From an uncultured Bacteroidota bacterium (GTDB lineage: Bacteria > Bacteroidota > Bacteroidia > UBA7662): DNA of 16,056 bases. Position 1 is the stretch's first letter; each line of letters begins with the position of its first letter. The DNA is taken from NCBI GenBank assembly GCA_903908015.1, contig CAIVQI010000193.1, positions 1 through 16,056 of the forward strand. Direction: 5' to 3'. The notes under the pieces are model-generated. The model searched no databases and was not told the DNA's origin. It was given only the letters and a program-made list of their open reading frames with translations. This document shows positions 6,254-14,291 of the stretch, in pieces. A program made the position numbers and the translations under genes.

Positions 6254-7141
6254 TCACAAAATCCGGCGCCTTTTAAACCAGTAAAAGATGACGACCGCCA
6301 CGAGCAGCATGACCGCCAAAACGAGGTAATAGCCCTCGACCCACTCCAGTTCGGGCATGTGTTTGAAGTTCATCCCATAAATACCAGCAATGAACGTAAG
6401 CGGCAGAAAGAAGGCGGAGAATATGGTCAGCAGTTTCACAACCTCATTGCTTTTCAACGCGTTCACCGACATAAACATATTCATGGCGTTGTTGGCGTTC
6501 TCCAGAACCTCGTCATAACTCAGTGTAAGTTGAAGTAGTTGATCGTTGATGTCCTGAAGGGCCGACTTGTATTCGGGGGCAACCACAATTTGATGCACCA
6601 CCGACTGAACGATATGCAGGAGTTTTTTGGTGATGCGCGTTTGTGTTCGAAAATAATACAAATCTTTCATGTACACCTTTGAATAATCGCGCAGGAAGAT
6701 GTTTTTCTCCGCCTTTCCAATCTGCTCATCCAGGTTTTCCAGGTGCGACCAATAGGTTTTGGCCATCGATTGAATAAAGTGAATTAAGACCTCGTCGGTT
6801 GACTTGAATGAGCGCTCTGAGGGCTGAAGGAATTCAAAGGCAAAACGGTGAATGGTTATAATTCTATCCGAATTGTAGAAAAATGCGACTTTGTTTGACA
6901 ACTCATGGATGGTGGTGTCCCCTTTCCGTATGTTGTCCGTCAATCCCCGCAATATGAGAAAATGATACTTCTCGGTTTGCTCAAACTTTGGCAGATGGCC
7001 CGCTTCGAGACTATCAGCTATTTGGTAATAATCGAGTTGGTATTGATGGGCAATGGCTTCAAGCTCTGACTGTTTTGGATTACAAAAGTCAATCCATTCA
7101 AAATTCTCGTACTGTACGCTATGGTTCGTGGAAGTTGACAT
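6254..7141 (-). CDS. corA: CorA-family magnesium/divalent-cation transporter
   Basis: Inner-membrane pentameric channel for Mg2+ (possibly Co2+ or Ni2+). The 295-aa protein has a soluble N-terminal domain, a long helical stalk (about 115-235), then TM1 (about 236-254) ending in the signature YGMNF (255-259, GMN at 256-258), a short loop (KHMPELEWVEG) and TM2 (about 270-288), with a basic RRR C-terminus near the pore mouth. GMN and the following acidic loop are the selectivity features of the family. The ATG at 7139-7141 gives normal length. It lies 54 bases downstream of the M1 peptidase gene on the same strand, and could be the last gene of that transcript or have its own start. No Mg2+-sensing leader is recognisable in the short gap. 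Confidence 0.93.
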   Translation of the reverse strand: MSTSTNHSVQYENFEWIDFCNPKQSELEAIAHQYQLDYYQIADSLEAGHLPKFEQTEKYHFLILRGLTDNIRKGDTTIHELSNKVAFFYNSDRIITIHRFAFEFLQPSERSFKSTDEVLIHFIQSMAKTYWSHLENLDEQIGKAEKNIFLRDYSKVYMKDLYYFRTQTRITKKLLHIVQSVVHQIVVAPEYKSALQDINDQLLQLTLSYDEVLENANNAMNMFMSVNALKSNEVVKLLTIFSAFFLPLTFIAGIYGMNFKHMPELEWVEGYYLVLAVMLLVAVVIFYWFKRRRIL

Positions 7142-7195
7142 ATTATTTGAGAACTATGCTTGGATGAGCATTGACATCATCCCAAAAGCCTGAGT

Positions 7196-9121
7196 TTAAG
7201 GATTGGGCCAACCCAGTAGGGCATCCACGCTGTGTCTGGCCAAGGAGTGGTAGTTTGTACGTGCCCTCTTGTAAAAATCTACAGCACGCTCGGCCTGTCC
7301 TGATTCCTTAAGGGCTTTATAAATCGGTAGAATAAACTTGCGCCGGCCGATTTGGGATACATAATCGTCCACCGCCGAATTCAGCGCACGGGAGGTCGAT
7401 AGCTCAGGAACAGATCGAATCACCCATTGATACCACACACAACCAATCTCAGCGTTGCGGGTGCCGGTAAATCCATAGCGGGAATCGAGGAAAGTGGCAG
7501 AAAGAGAATCACGACCGTTCAATTGCCTCAGGAAGTATACCCATTCATGCGTGCTCCAGTCACTCAATTGGGCAGGCAGAGCGCTGGAATCGCCGGCCCT
7601 CCAGCGACTCAGGGCCGAATCCACTGCCACGAAACGACCCGAATTGGGGGGTGGACAATTCATCGGTAGTCCTGTTCCATAAACCCATTCCTGTACCCCA
7701 ATGCGCCGCTCCTCAGTCTCACTGAGCAGGCTGTCGAGGCGAGCCAAAAAGCCCTCAGTGTGCATGCTGTTAAAAGAATGATCAGCGAAATAGGCTTTTA
7801 AAAACGCATCCCATCGGGGGCGGCCAATCGTTTGTTCAATCAACAGCAGAAAATGATAGCCTTTGTCGTAGGCAATCGGTCCCACCCCATCATCCGGGTC
7901 CTCACCCGCCGTATTGGCTGCGAGCCGTGTTTTCCCTTCCTTGCCCGAGGCCGTGAGGCTTTTTACTTCTTCTGAAACATCGGCATGCGCGATGGCCGAC
8001 AACATGGCCGCGTAATCGGGGCCATACAGCGCTTCCATGATCCGCATTTCGACATATACGGTGAATCCCTCATTCAACCAAAAATCGTCCCAGGTAGCAT
8101 TGGTGACCAAATTTCCACTCCACGAGTGGGCCAGTTCGTGGGCAATGAGCGACACCAGCGATCGGTCGCCCGTGATGATCGTGGGCGTGGCAAAAGTGAG
8201 CCTTGGGTTTTCCATGCCGCCAAAAGGAAAGGACGGAGGCAGCACCAATACATCGTAGCGGCCCCAAACATAAGGACCATATAGCGATTCAGTGGTTGCC
8301 AACATTTGTTCCATATCGGCAAATTCGTGGACGGCGCGATCGAGCATCGCGGGCTCTGCATAAACACCTGTGCGTTCCCCCAATGACCTAAATTCCAGGT
8401 TGCCCACCGCTAAAGCCATTAAATAGGCTGGAACGGGTTGATTCATGCGGAAGGTGTAGCGGCCATCAGCGCGGGTTTCGGTGGGATTTTCCGCACTCAT
8501 CAGCGCCAGAAGGCCAGGGGGTACTTCAACCTCTGCGGTGTAGCGGAAGCGTTGGCCTGGGCTATCCATACACGGGATCCAGCTGCGGGCAAGGATGGCC
8601 TGGCTCTGGGTGAATAAATACGGGTGTTTCTTGCCCTCCGTTTGCGACGCATCCAGCCATTGCAGTGCGCGTGCCCCTTGACGCGTACTGTAATGAATGC
8701 GCACCCGTTTGGTGGGTCGTAGAAGCGAAATCTCAAGTGATTGTCCCAACAACGCATCGTGCGCGCCCAGTTGAAAGGGCAACGATTCACCATCGCCCGC
8801 TACAGAATGGATGTCGAGGCCATAGGTATCGAGTATGAGCTTGGATGCATGTCCGGCTACGGGAAACCAGTCGGCCGTACCACTTAATGTGTGCGTGTCG
8901 AAATCGACCTTCAGGCTGAGGTGCAAGGAATCGACACGGGTTTCGTGTGGGTTGGAATAGGAATGGGGGTCGGGTTTGTGCATAGGAGGTTCAGTAAACC
9001 ACTGGCATCCGGGCAAAAGCAGGAGCAGTGCGGCCAAACAGAGGGTGGGTGCGCAAAGAAAAGGAACGGGGTATGGGGCGCGATGGGCACCACCGGCTGA
9101 ATGCGTACCGATCATCTTCAA
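7196..9121 (-). CDS. M1-family (LTA4H-like) aminopeptidase lipoprotein
   Basis: Zinc aminopeptidase, predicted to be anchored by lipid in the cell envelope. The N-terminus carries a signal peptide ending in a lipobox (LLLLLPGC, lipidated C39), followed by a Pro/His-rich linker. The M1 core is complete: GGMEN exopeptidase motif (301-305), HELAH zinc site (H328, E329, H332) with the third ligand E351 exactly 18 residues on (NEGFTVYVE), and catalytic-site tyrosine Y418 (AYDKGY). The C-terminal region (about 500-641) is helical, matching the leukotriene-A4-hydrolase C-terminal domain. At 641 aa it fits LTA4H-like bacterial enzymes. It likely trims peptides at the surface or in the periplasm for nutrition. 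It lies 21 bases downstream of the EnvC-like gene, so probably co-transcribed with it. Confidence 0.93.
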   Translation of the reverse strand: MKMIGTHSAGGAHRAPYPVPFLCAPTLCLAALLLLLPGCQWFTEPPMHKPDPHSYSNPHETRVDSLHLSLKVDFDTHTLSGTADWFPVAGHASKLILDTYGLDIHSVAGDGESLPFQLGAHDALLGQSLEISLLRPTKRVRIHYSTRQGARALQWLDASQTEGKKHPYLFTQSQAILARSWIPCMDSPGQRFRYTAEVEVPPGLLALMSAENPTETRADGRYTFRMNQPVPAYLMALAVGNLEFRSLGERTGVYAEPAMLDRAVHEFADMEQMLATTESLYGPYVWGRYDVLVLPPSFPFGGMENPRLTFATPTIITGDRSLVSLIAHELAHSWSGNLVTNATWDDFWLNEGFTVYVEMRIMEALYGPDYAAMLSAIAHADVSEEVKSLTASGKEGKTRLAANTAGEDPDDGVGPIAYDKGYHFLLLIEQTIGRPRWDAFLKAYFADHSFNSMHTEGFLARLDSLLSETEERRIGVQEWVYGTGLPMNCPPPNSGRFVAVDSALSRWRAGDSSALPAQLSDWSTHEWVYFLRQLNGRDSLSATFLDSRYGFTGTRNAEIGCVWYQWVIRSVPELSTSRALNSAVDDYVSQIGRRKFILPIYKALKESGQAERAVDFYKRARTNYHSLARHSVDALLGWPNP

Positions 9122-9142
9122 AAATACAAATTTGGAAACAAT

Positions 9143-10453
9143 CTACCTCCGCAGCAACCACTGCTGTGGGTCAACTTTGGTGGTGCCTTTCCAAATTTGC
9201 AGCTGAATTTCTGTTTTTTCCTCTTCGGTATCGGTATACACCTGCCCGATAGGTTGTCCGGTCGAAACCTGATCGCCCTTGGCCACCGTCACCCGATCTA
9301 GGTGGGCATACACCGAAAGGTACTGACCGTGGCGAACAATCACAGTCTTCTGCATACCAGGTACTGAAACTACGGCTGTCACCTCGCCCTTAAACACCAC
9401 CTTCGCTTCCGAACCTGGGTTGGTTCGGATGCTGATGCCATCGTTACGGACGGTAACCTGACTCAAAACAGGGTGCGGGTGGTCGCCAAACGACTCTGAA
9501 ATAAAGCCGCGGGCAACCGGCCAGGGGAGTCGCCCACGGTTGGCCTCAAAATCCAATCCCAATGCACGCGCCTCAGGGGTCAAGGTAAAAACTCCGGCCG
9601 AACCAGCTTCTTCCGCTTTGCGCGGCAACGCCAATTCGCGGCGTATGATGGCCTCGATCGACTTCTGCAACTCGCGCCTGGCCGCTTCCTTCTCGCGCAA
9701 CTTTCGCCTCAAGGATTTCTCATCCTGTTGCAAGCGGCGCACGAGCTCACCCGTACGCGCACTCTCGCCTGCCAAAAGGTTGCGCTGTTCCTCCTCTTTG
9801 TCTAATATCCCCTTTTTCTGATCCGCCACCCGACCCAAATCTTGTCTGTGCCGGGTCAGGGATGCCCGCACCATTTCAATCATTTCGGCTTGTGTCTTGC
9901 GGTGTGCCTGGTATTGCCTGAGGTATTGGATCCGGCGAAATGCCTGGTTCAGGTGGTCCGACGAGAAAATCAGCATCCAATCGGGGTAGCCATTCAATCG
10001 CTTTTGGGCTACCTTGAGCATCTGCGCATATTCTACACGCAGTCGTTGAAGATCACGTTCCAAGGCCTCCACAATCGAGCGCGTTTGCTCCATCTCCCGA
10101 TTCAAGAGCGAGACTTCTTGTTCATAATTATCTATGACTTTGTTGCGCACTTCTACCTGCCGTTTCAGGGTCACCAATTGATTCACCGAGCTTTTGCGCT
10201 GCCGCTCCACTTTTTCGAGCTCCTGACGTGTAAAATTAATTTCCTCAAGTAGTTCGTTGCGCTGTTGTTCCAATCGGCTGCGGTCTGTTTTCTGCGTTTG
10301 AGCCATCCCGATTGGCGTGATCAACCATATCCATAAGCCCAACAATCCCCATTTAGGCCATGATCCTGAGCAACCAAACCGAACACCAAAGACAGAAAGG
10401 GGAAATTCCCGAAGAAGTGTAAGGAAAAAAACGAAAGTGGAATGATTCGCCAT
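9143..10453 (-). CDS. EnvC-like murein hydrolase activator (coiled coil plus degenerate LytM/M23)
   Basis: Predicted periplasmic regulator of peptidoglycan cleavage at division. The 436-aa form starts with a hydrophobic export segment that ends near A51-Q52 (PIGMAQTQ), then a long Glu/Arg/Gln-rich coiled coil (about 55-280), then a C-terminal LytM/M23 domain (about 320-436). The M23 zinc motifs are degraded: the HxxxD site reads NDGIS, VYAHL is kept, and the LHFE strand reads IQLQIW. That matches EnvC-type activators, which lack hydrolase activity and switch on amidases. The frame extends to 10534, but that start would overlap the DUF4292 gene by 65 bases, so the ATG at 10453 is used; the long N-terminus means a downstream TTG start is possible. 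It follows the DUF4292 gene by 16 bases. Confidence 0.88.
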   Translation of the reverse strand: MANHSTFVFFLTLLREFPLSVFGVRFGCSGSWPKWGLLGLWIWLITPIGMAQTQKTDRSRLEQQRNELLEEINFTRQELEKVERQRKSSVNQLVTLKRQVEVRNKVIDNYEQEVSLLNREMEQTRSIVEALERDLQRLRVEYAQMLKVAQKRLNGYPDWMLIFSSDHLNQAFRRIQYLRQYQAHRKTQAEMIEMVRASLTRHRQDLGRVADQKKGILDKEEEQRNLLAGESARTGELVRRLQQDEKSLRRKLREKEAARRELQKSIEAIIRRELALPRKAEEAGSAGVFTLTPEARALGLDFEANRGRLPWPVARGFISESFGDHPHPVLSQVTVRNDGISIRTNPGSEAKVVFKGEVTAVVSVPGMQKTVIVRHGQYLSVYAHLDRVTVAKGDQVSTGQPIGQVYTDTEEEKTEIQLQIWKGTTKVDPQQWLLRR

Positions 10454-10469
10454 GGTTGTAATGGAAAAA

Positions 10470-11270
10470 TCAAGGCATGCGGCGGTAACCAGAAGGAATA
10501 CTGAAGGGAAATTCTTGTGCTTGTTCTGGCACAATCTTCGAAAATGTAAGCTCTAGTTCAGTCGCTTTCTGGCTTTCAGTCGCTTTCTGGCTTTCAGTGG
10601 CTTTGGGTATGGCCCGGAGGGTCAGGCGCTCGGGGGCGCGCCGATCGCCGATGGGCATCCAGGACTGGTAGTCGACCTCGAGGCGACCTTCATGGCCTGC
10701 CAGGTGTAGGCTATGGGGCCGCATATTAACTGTATCCGCCCTCAGTGCATAGGTTACCTTCCCCGCACTTCCCGACATGAGTCCGGGTTCATCGGGCGAA
10801 AACTGAAAGGCTACGTTGCGCATCCCGCCAACAAGGCCCAGCAGCAATTCGTGCAACATACGGGGATCTACCCGGGTGCCAGCCAAATCGTTTAATTTGG
10901 CCATCGGATAACTGCCAAATTCGCGGTTCAAGCGATTCACGAATTGTAGGCTGTCGCGCGTAATCCTGGCCCTAAATGCCTCCATCCCCAACATAGGCTT
11001 AAGGCTGATCCACAAGATGCTGTCGCGCTGCATGCGCATTTGAAAAGCAGATTCCATGCGGCGGCCATCCAAAACCACACCGATTTGGCCGGTCGCTGAC
11101 CAGGAGAGTGACTCAAAATCACGCGATGATAGTTGGTTTAACAGGGTGAAAGCAGCTGAACTACCTCCCGGGGGAACGGTGTTTAGAAGCTGTGGCTGCC
11201 GGTTGCGCAGACCAGCGCAACCCTGAAGGGCCAGAGCGATACAGAGCAGACACAACAAGCCCCTATTCAT
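10470..11270 (-). CDS. DUF4292 lipoprotein
   Basis: Envelope lipoprotein of unknown function typical of Bacteroidota; it resembles the LolA/LolB-like beta folds by general character, but that is only a suggestion. Visible: signal peptide with lipobox LALQGC (lipidated C18), a body with WISLKPMLGMEAFRARIT and the region around NREFGSYPMAKLNDL as in DUF4292 members, and total length 266 aa. The ATG at 11270 was chosen because it gives a perfect lipoprotein signal and overlaps the TPR stop by only eight bases (ATGAATAG), indicating translational coupling. The longer frame to 11429 is a shadow on the TPR gene. The C-terminal part contains a SQKATE duplication from an 18-bp tandem repeat. Confidence 0.85.
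   Translation of the reverse strand: MNRGLLCLLCIALALQGCAGLRNRQPQLLNTVPPGGSSAAFTLLNQLSSRDFESLSWSATGQIGVVLDGRRMESAFQMRMQRDSILWISLKPMLGMEAFRARITRDSLQFVNRLNREFGSYPMAKLNDLAGTRVDPRMLHELLLGLVGGMRNVAFQFSPDEPGLMSGSAGKVTYALRADTVNMRPHSLHLAGHEGRLEVDYQSWMPIGDRRAPERLTLRAIPKATESQKATESQKATELELTFSKIVPEQAQEFPFSIPSGYRRMP
10557..10607 (-). repeat. in-frame 18-bp tandem repeat inside the DUF4292 gene
   Basis: Plus-strand unit TTCAGTCGCTTTCTGGCT is exact at 10557-10574 and 10575-10592, with a diverged partial third copy from 10593. It encodes KATESQKATESQKATE, a hydrophilic insert between strands. Being a multiple of three, copy-number change would not shift the frame. Confidence 0.92.
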
Positions 11271-13113
11271 ACAACTGACCCTCGCTGATTTTACGGGGTA
11301 AAAATTCAGAAGTCTCACCTCCCACCTCTCGTGCACGCTTCCAGGAGGCCAGTGCAGCAGCGGTGTCACCCAAACGAAACAAAATATCCCCCAAATGTTC
11401 ATGCAAGGTAGCGCTGCCTGCGCCATCACCTGAGGCCTTTAGCGCCTTTTCCACATAGGTGCGCGCCTCAGGATACCGCTTCAAGCGATACAAAATCCAA
11501 CCGTAGGTGTCGAGATACGATGCGCTTCCCGGTTCCAATTCCAATGTGCGCCGCGACAATTCCTCTGCCCGTACGAGTTTATCTCCCCGTATACTGAGGT
11601 AGTAGGCGTAATTATTCATCGCCAAGGTATAATCAGGACGCACTTTCAACGCCTTCTCAAACGACTCATCGCTGCGCACATAATCCTTCATGTCGTGGTA
11701 GAGGTCACCCAGCGAAGCATGCATTTGTGCGGCCAATTCGGGGTTACCACTAATCATAGAAACGCCAGATTTGTAGTTCCGTATGGCCTCCTCATTTTGT
11801 TTCAATTGCTGCGCAGCCAATCCGGCAAGATAATAGGGCATGGGTTGGTTGGGAAATAAATCCTGTGCCCGACGGGCTTCGGACATGAGGGTGGGGTAGC
11901 GCGACAAATTATAAAGGCTCAAAAGGTATTGCTGCCACACACTGTATTTTTGACCAACCCCATCGAGTGCAATGCAGCGGGTGTAGGCTTCCACAGCTTG
12001 TTCGTGCATGTTGCGGTTGAAGGCGATTTCCGCTCGAATATTCCAGGCGGCCGATGCCTCAGGGTTGGCGCGCAACATGGCCTCGGTTAACCGTTCTGCC
12101 GTGTTGATCGAGGCCGTATCCCCACCACCCCCTGCTGAGTTGGATCCTTCAGAAAGCAAGCTCACAATGATCTGAATTTGCAGTTCTTGGTCTACTTCAT
12201 CCAAGAAGAACCCTTGTTCGAGTAGTCGGCGGGCCTCCACAGGATTTTTCAAAACCCTTTCCACGTCTGCCATGGCCAGGTAGGCCTTACCGCTGCGTGG
12301 TTCAAGGTCCATCGCCTTTCGGAAGGCTTCCTGGGCCGACTTCACATCGCCCTGCTGGAAGGCGAGTTGACCATAATACATCCATAAATCGGCACGGGAG
12401 GGGATGGCCAGACAAAGGTTTCGGATTTCCATTAGGGCCTTATCCGATTTATTTTGCGCCTGCCAGTATTGTCGCTTGGCCTCAGATACCTCTGGTGTAA
12501 CGCCTATGCGCTTCTCCAGTTGCTGTAAGGTCTTGATGGCCTCGTCGTATTGCCGCAAGGCCGCCTGTTGCGCGGCCAATTCCAAACCCAGCTCATCAGA
12601 TGGCTGTCCGGGCATTTGCCGCAAACGTGTAATCCATTCAATGGCTTTCGATGGTCGCCCTTTTTGGGTAGCCAAGTCGATACCCACCCTCAAATGCCAT
12701 GGGTTTTCGGGTTGCAGCGCAATGGCCTCTTCGATCAGGGACAGCGCTTCCTCCACTTGATCATTTTGGGTGAGCATGCGGGCGACCTCCACGCGGGCCT
12801 GAGCATTGGCGGGATCAAGCTTGATAATCTCCCGAAAATGTTGCTCTGATTGTTTGTTGTTGCCGGCTAATTTTTCCCGCAAAGCATCAAAAAACAACCG
12901 GTCAACCCGCTGGCGTTGGTCTTCGTTGAGTGCGGCTGTTGCGGGCGTTTTATTCCGCCCGCCCGAGACTTTCTCGGCTTTTACTTTCCTTTTACCAGCC
13001 TTGCCTTTTTCGCCAGGGCTTTGGGCCATAACGAGCGTCCCCGATAAGATCAATGAAAAGATAAAGAGGGGGATAAAAAAACAAGTCGACAGGAGCGAAG
13101 CGGGTCTTGACAT
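11263..13113 (-). CDS. exported tetratricopeptide-repeat protein
   Basis: A 616-aa TPR scaffold. The N-terminus is a signal peptide (hydrophobic 7-28, cleavage likely after MA at 29-30), followed by a strongly basic, low-complexity linker (about 32-58, Lys/Gly-rich) and then nearly continuous TPR helices from about 65 to the end. Recognisable repeats include AEQHFREIIKLDPANAQARV-like, AQEAFRKAMDLEPRSGKAYL, SFEKALKVRPDYTLAMNNYA and ASYLDTYGWILYRLKRYPEA-like segments. TPR arrays bind other proteins; a role in assembling envelope components is inferred from the neighbours. It is translationally coupled to the DUF4292 gene (8-base overlap) and sits 42 bases after the nucleotidyltransferase gene. 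The last repeats (DTYGWILYRL) are the type conserved in this Bacteroidota neighbourhood. Confidence 0.9.
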   Translation of the reverse strand: MSRPASLLSTCFFIPLFIFSLILSGTLVMAQSPGEKGKAGKRKVKAEKVSGGRNKTPATAALNEDQRQRVDRLFFDALREKLAGNNKQSEQHFREIIKLDPANAQARVEVARMLTQNDQVEEALSLIEEAIALQPENPWHLRVGIDLATQKGRPSKAIEWITRLRQMPGQPSDELGLELAAQQAALRQYDEAIKTLQQLEKRIGVTPEVSEAKRQYWQAQNKSDKALMEIRNLCLAIPSRADLWMYYGQLAFQQGDVKSAQEAFRKAMDLEPRSGKAYLAMADVERVLKNPVEARRLLEQGFFLDEVDQELQIQIIVSLLSEGSNSAGGGGDTASINTAERLTEAMLRANPEASAAWNIRAEIAFNRNMHEQAVEAYTRCIALDGVGQKYSVWQQYLLSLYNLSRYPTLMSEARRAQDLFPNQPMPYYLAGLAAQQLKQNEEAIRNYKSGVSMISGNPELAAQMHASLGDLYHDMKDYVRSDESFEKALKVRPDYTLAMNNYAYYLSIRGDKLVRAEELSRRTLELEPGSASYLDTYGWILYRLKRYPEARTYVEKALKASGDGAGSATLHEHLGDILFRLGDTAAALASWKRAREVGGETSEFLPRKISEGQLYE

Positions 13114-13155
13114 GCGATTGAGGGGGTGAATGAGTGCGTGAATGAGGGCGAGTGG

Positions 13156-14163
13156 TTATAATTCAATTTGGTTGTAGTCGCCCAAACTCAATTGTTTGGC
13201 CTTTCCTTCCACGCGCGCCTCGGATCCTACCATGCTGTTCTCTAAATGAGCGTGATGGATGAGGGCACGTTCTTGAATGATGCAGTTGTGGAGGCGGCTG
13301 GACTCCACGGTGCTGCCAGCACCAATGGAGACGTGCGGACCCACCACAGAGTCTGTGATGCGAACCCCTTCACCCAGGTAACAAGGAGGGATGACCACGC
13401 TACGGATGATATCGACCTGTTCGGATGAACCATTATGGTTGCCGAGGAATTCGAGGTATCGCTGGTTGGTGTGCACTGTCGCGTCTTTGTTGCCGCAGTC
13501 GAGCCATTCATCTACGGTGCCAGGGTAAAACGCAACTCCCTGTACTTTCATGCGTTCGAGAGCGCTGGTGAGCTGATATTCTCCCTTGTCTCTGATGTCG
13601 TGGTCAATCAAGTATTGTAGCTCGCGGTGCAGGCGCTCCCCGTCGCGGAAGTAATAAATTCCGATAATGGCCAGATCCGACACGAACTCCAAGGGTTTTT
13701 CATGAAACTCAGTGATGTGGCCTTCAGTGCCAATTTTGACCACGCCGAAGGGTCTGGGATCCTCAACCCGATTCACCCAGATGATTCCTTCCCGTTCAAT
13801 ATCGAGGGTGAAGTTGGCCTTGAAGAGGGTGTCGGCGAACGCCACAACCACAGGGCCCTTCAGGGCGGAACGTGCGCATAATATGGCGTGCGCGGTGCCC
13901 AAGGCCTCTTCCTGGTAATGAATGCTCCCTTTTGCCCCCTGCCGCTCTGCCATGGCCATGAGTTGTTGTTCGGTCCGCACCCCAAAAGCTGGTGAAATGA
14001 TGAAGGCGATTTCTTCGACTTTGGTGCCGCAAACGCGCACAATATCTTCCACCAGGCGTTCAACAATGGGTTTTCCAGCGATGGGAATAAGGGGTTTGGC
14101 CAAGGTGAGGGTATGGGGGCGCATTCGCTTGCCCATTCCTGCCATAGGAATGATGATGTTCAT
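13156..14163 (-). CDS. sugar-phosphate nucleotidyltransferase with C-terminal left-handed beta-helix
   Basis: Cytoplasmic enzyme of the glucose-1-phosphate thymidylyl/uridylyl or mannose-1-phosphate guanylyl group: NTP plus sugar-1-phosphate gives NDP-sugar and pyrophosphate. Visible: nucleotide-binding signature MAGMGKRMRPHTLTLAKPL (7-25; R13 and K23 are the key residues, and the usual Pro before K23 is Ala), EALGTAHA (86-93), metal-binding D111 (AFADTLF), EFHEKP (152-157), EYQLTSALE (195-203) and DEWLDCGNK (218-226). From about 255 hexapeptide repeats (VVIPPCYLGEGVRITDSVVG...) form a short left-handed beta-helix without a clear acetyltransferase histidine, so it is probably structural or regulatory. 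The sugar and nucleotide cannot be fixed from motifs. It is 128 bases downstream of the flippase gene. Confidence 0.93.
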   Translation of the reverse strand: MNIIIPMAGMGKRMRPHTLTLAKPLIPIAGKPIVERLVEDIVRVCGTKVEEIAFIISPAFGVRTEQQLMAMAERQGAKGSIHYQEEALGTAHAILCARSALKGPVVVAFADTLFKANFTLDIEREGIIWVNRVEDPRPFGVVKIGTEGHITEFHEKPLEFVSDLAIIGIYYFRDGERLHRELQYLIDHDIRDKGEYQLTSALERMKVQGVAFYPGTVDEWLDCGNKDATVHTNQRYLEFLGNHNGSSEQVDIIRSVVIPPCYLGEGVRITDSVVGPHVSIGAGSTVESSRLHNCIIQERALIHHAHLENSMVGSEARVEGKAKQLSLGDYNQIEL

Positions 14164-14291
14164 AATGCTTCTGGTCTATGGATAAAAGGCGAAAATAGGG
14201 AATTTTAAGGCATTAAATAGGCTTTTGTGCCGGTTAAGCTGTGTCAACATAGTCATGAGTACGAGAAGCCAGCTGAATTGAAGAACTGAAA

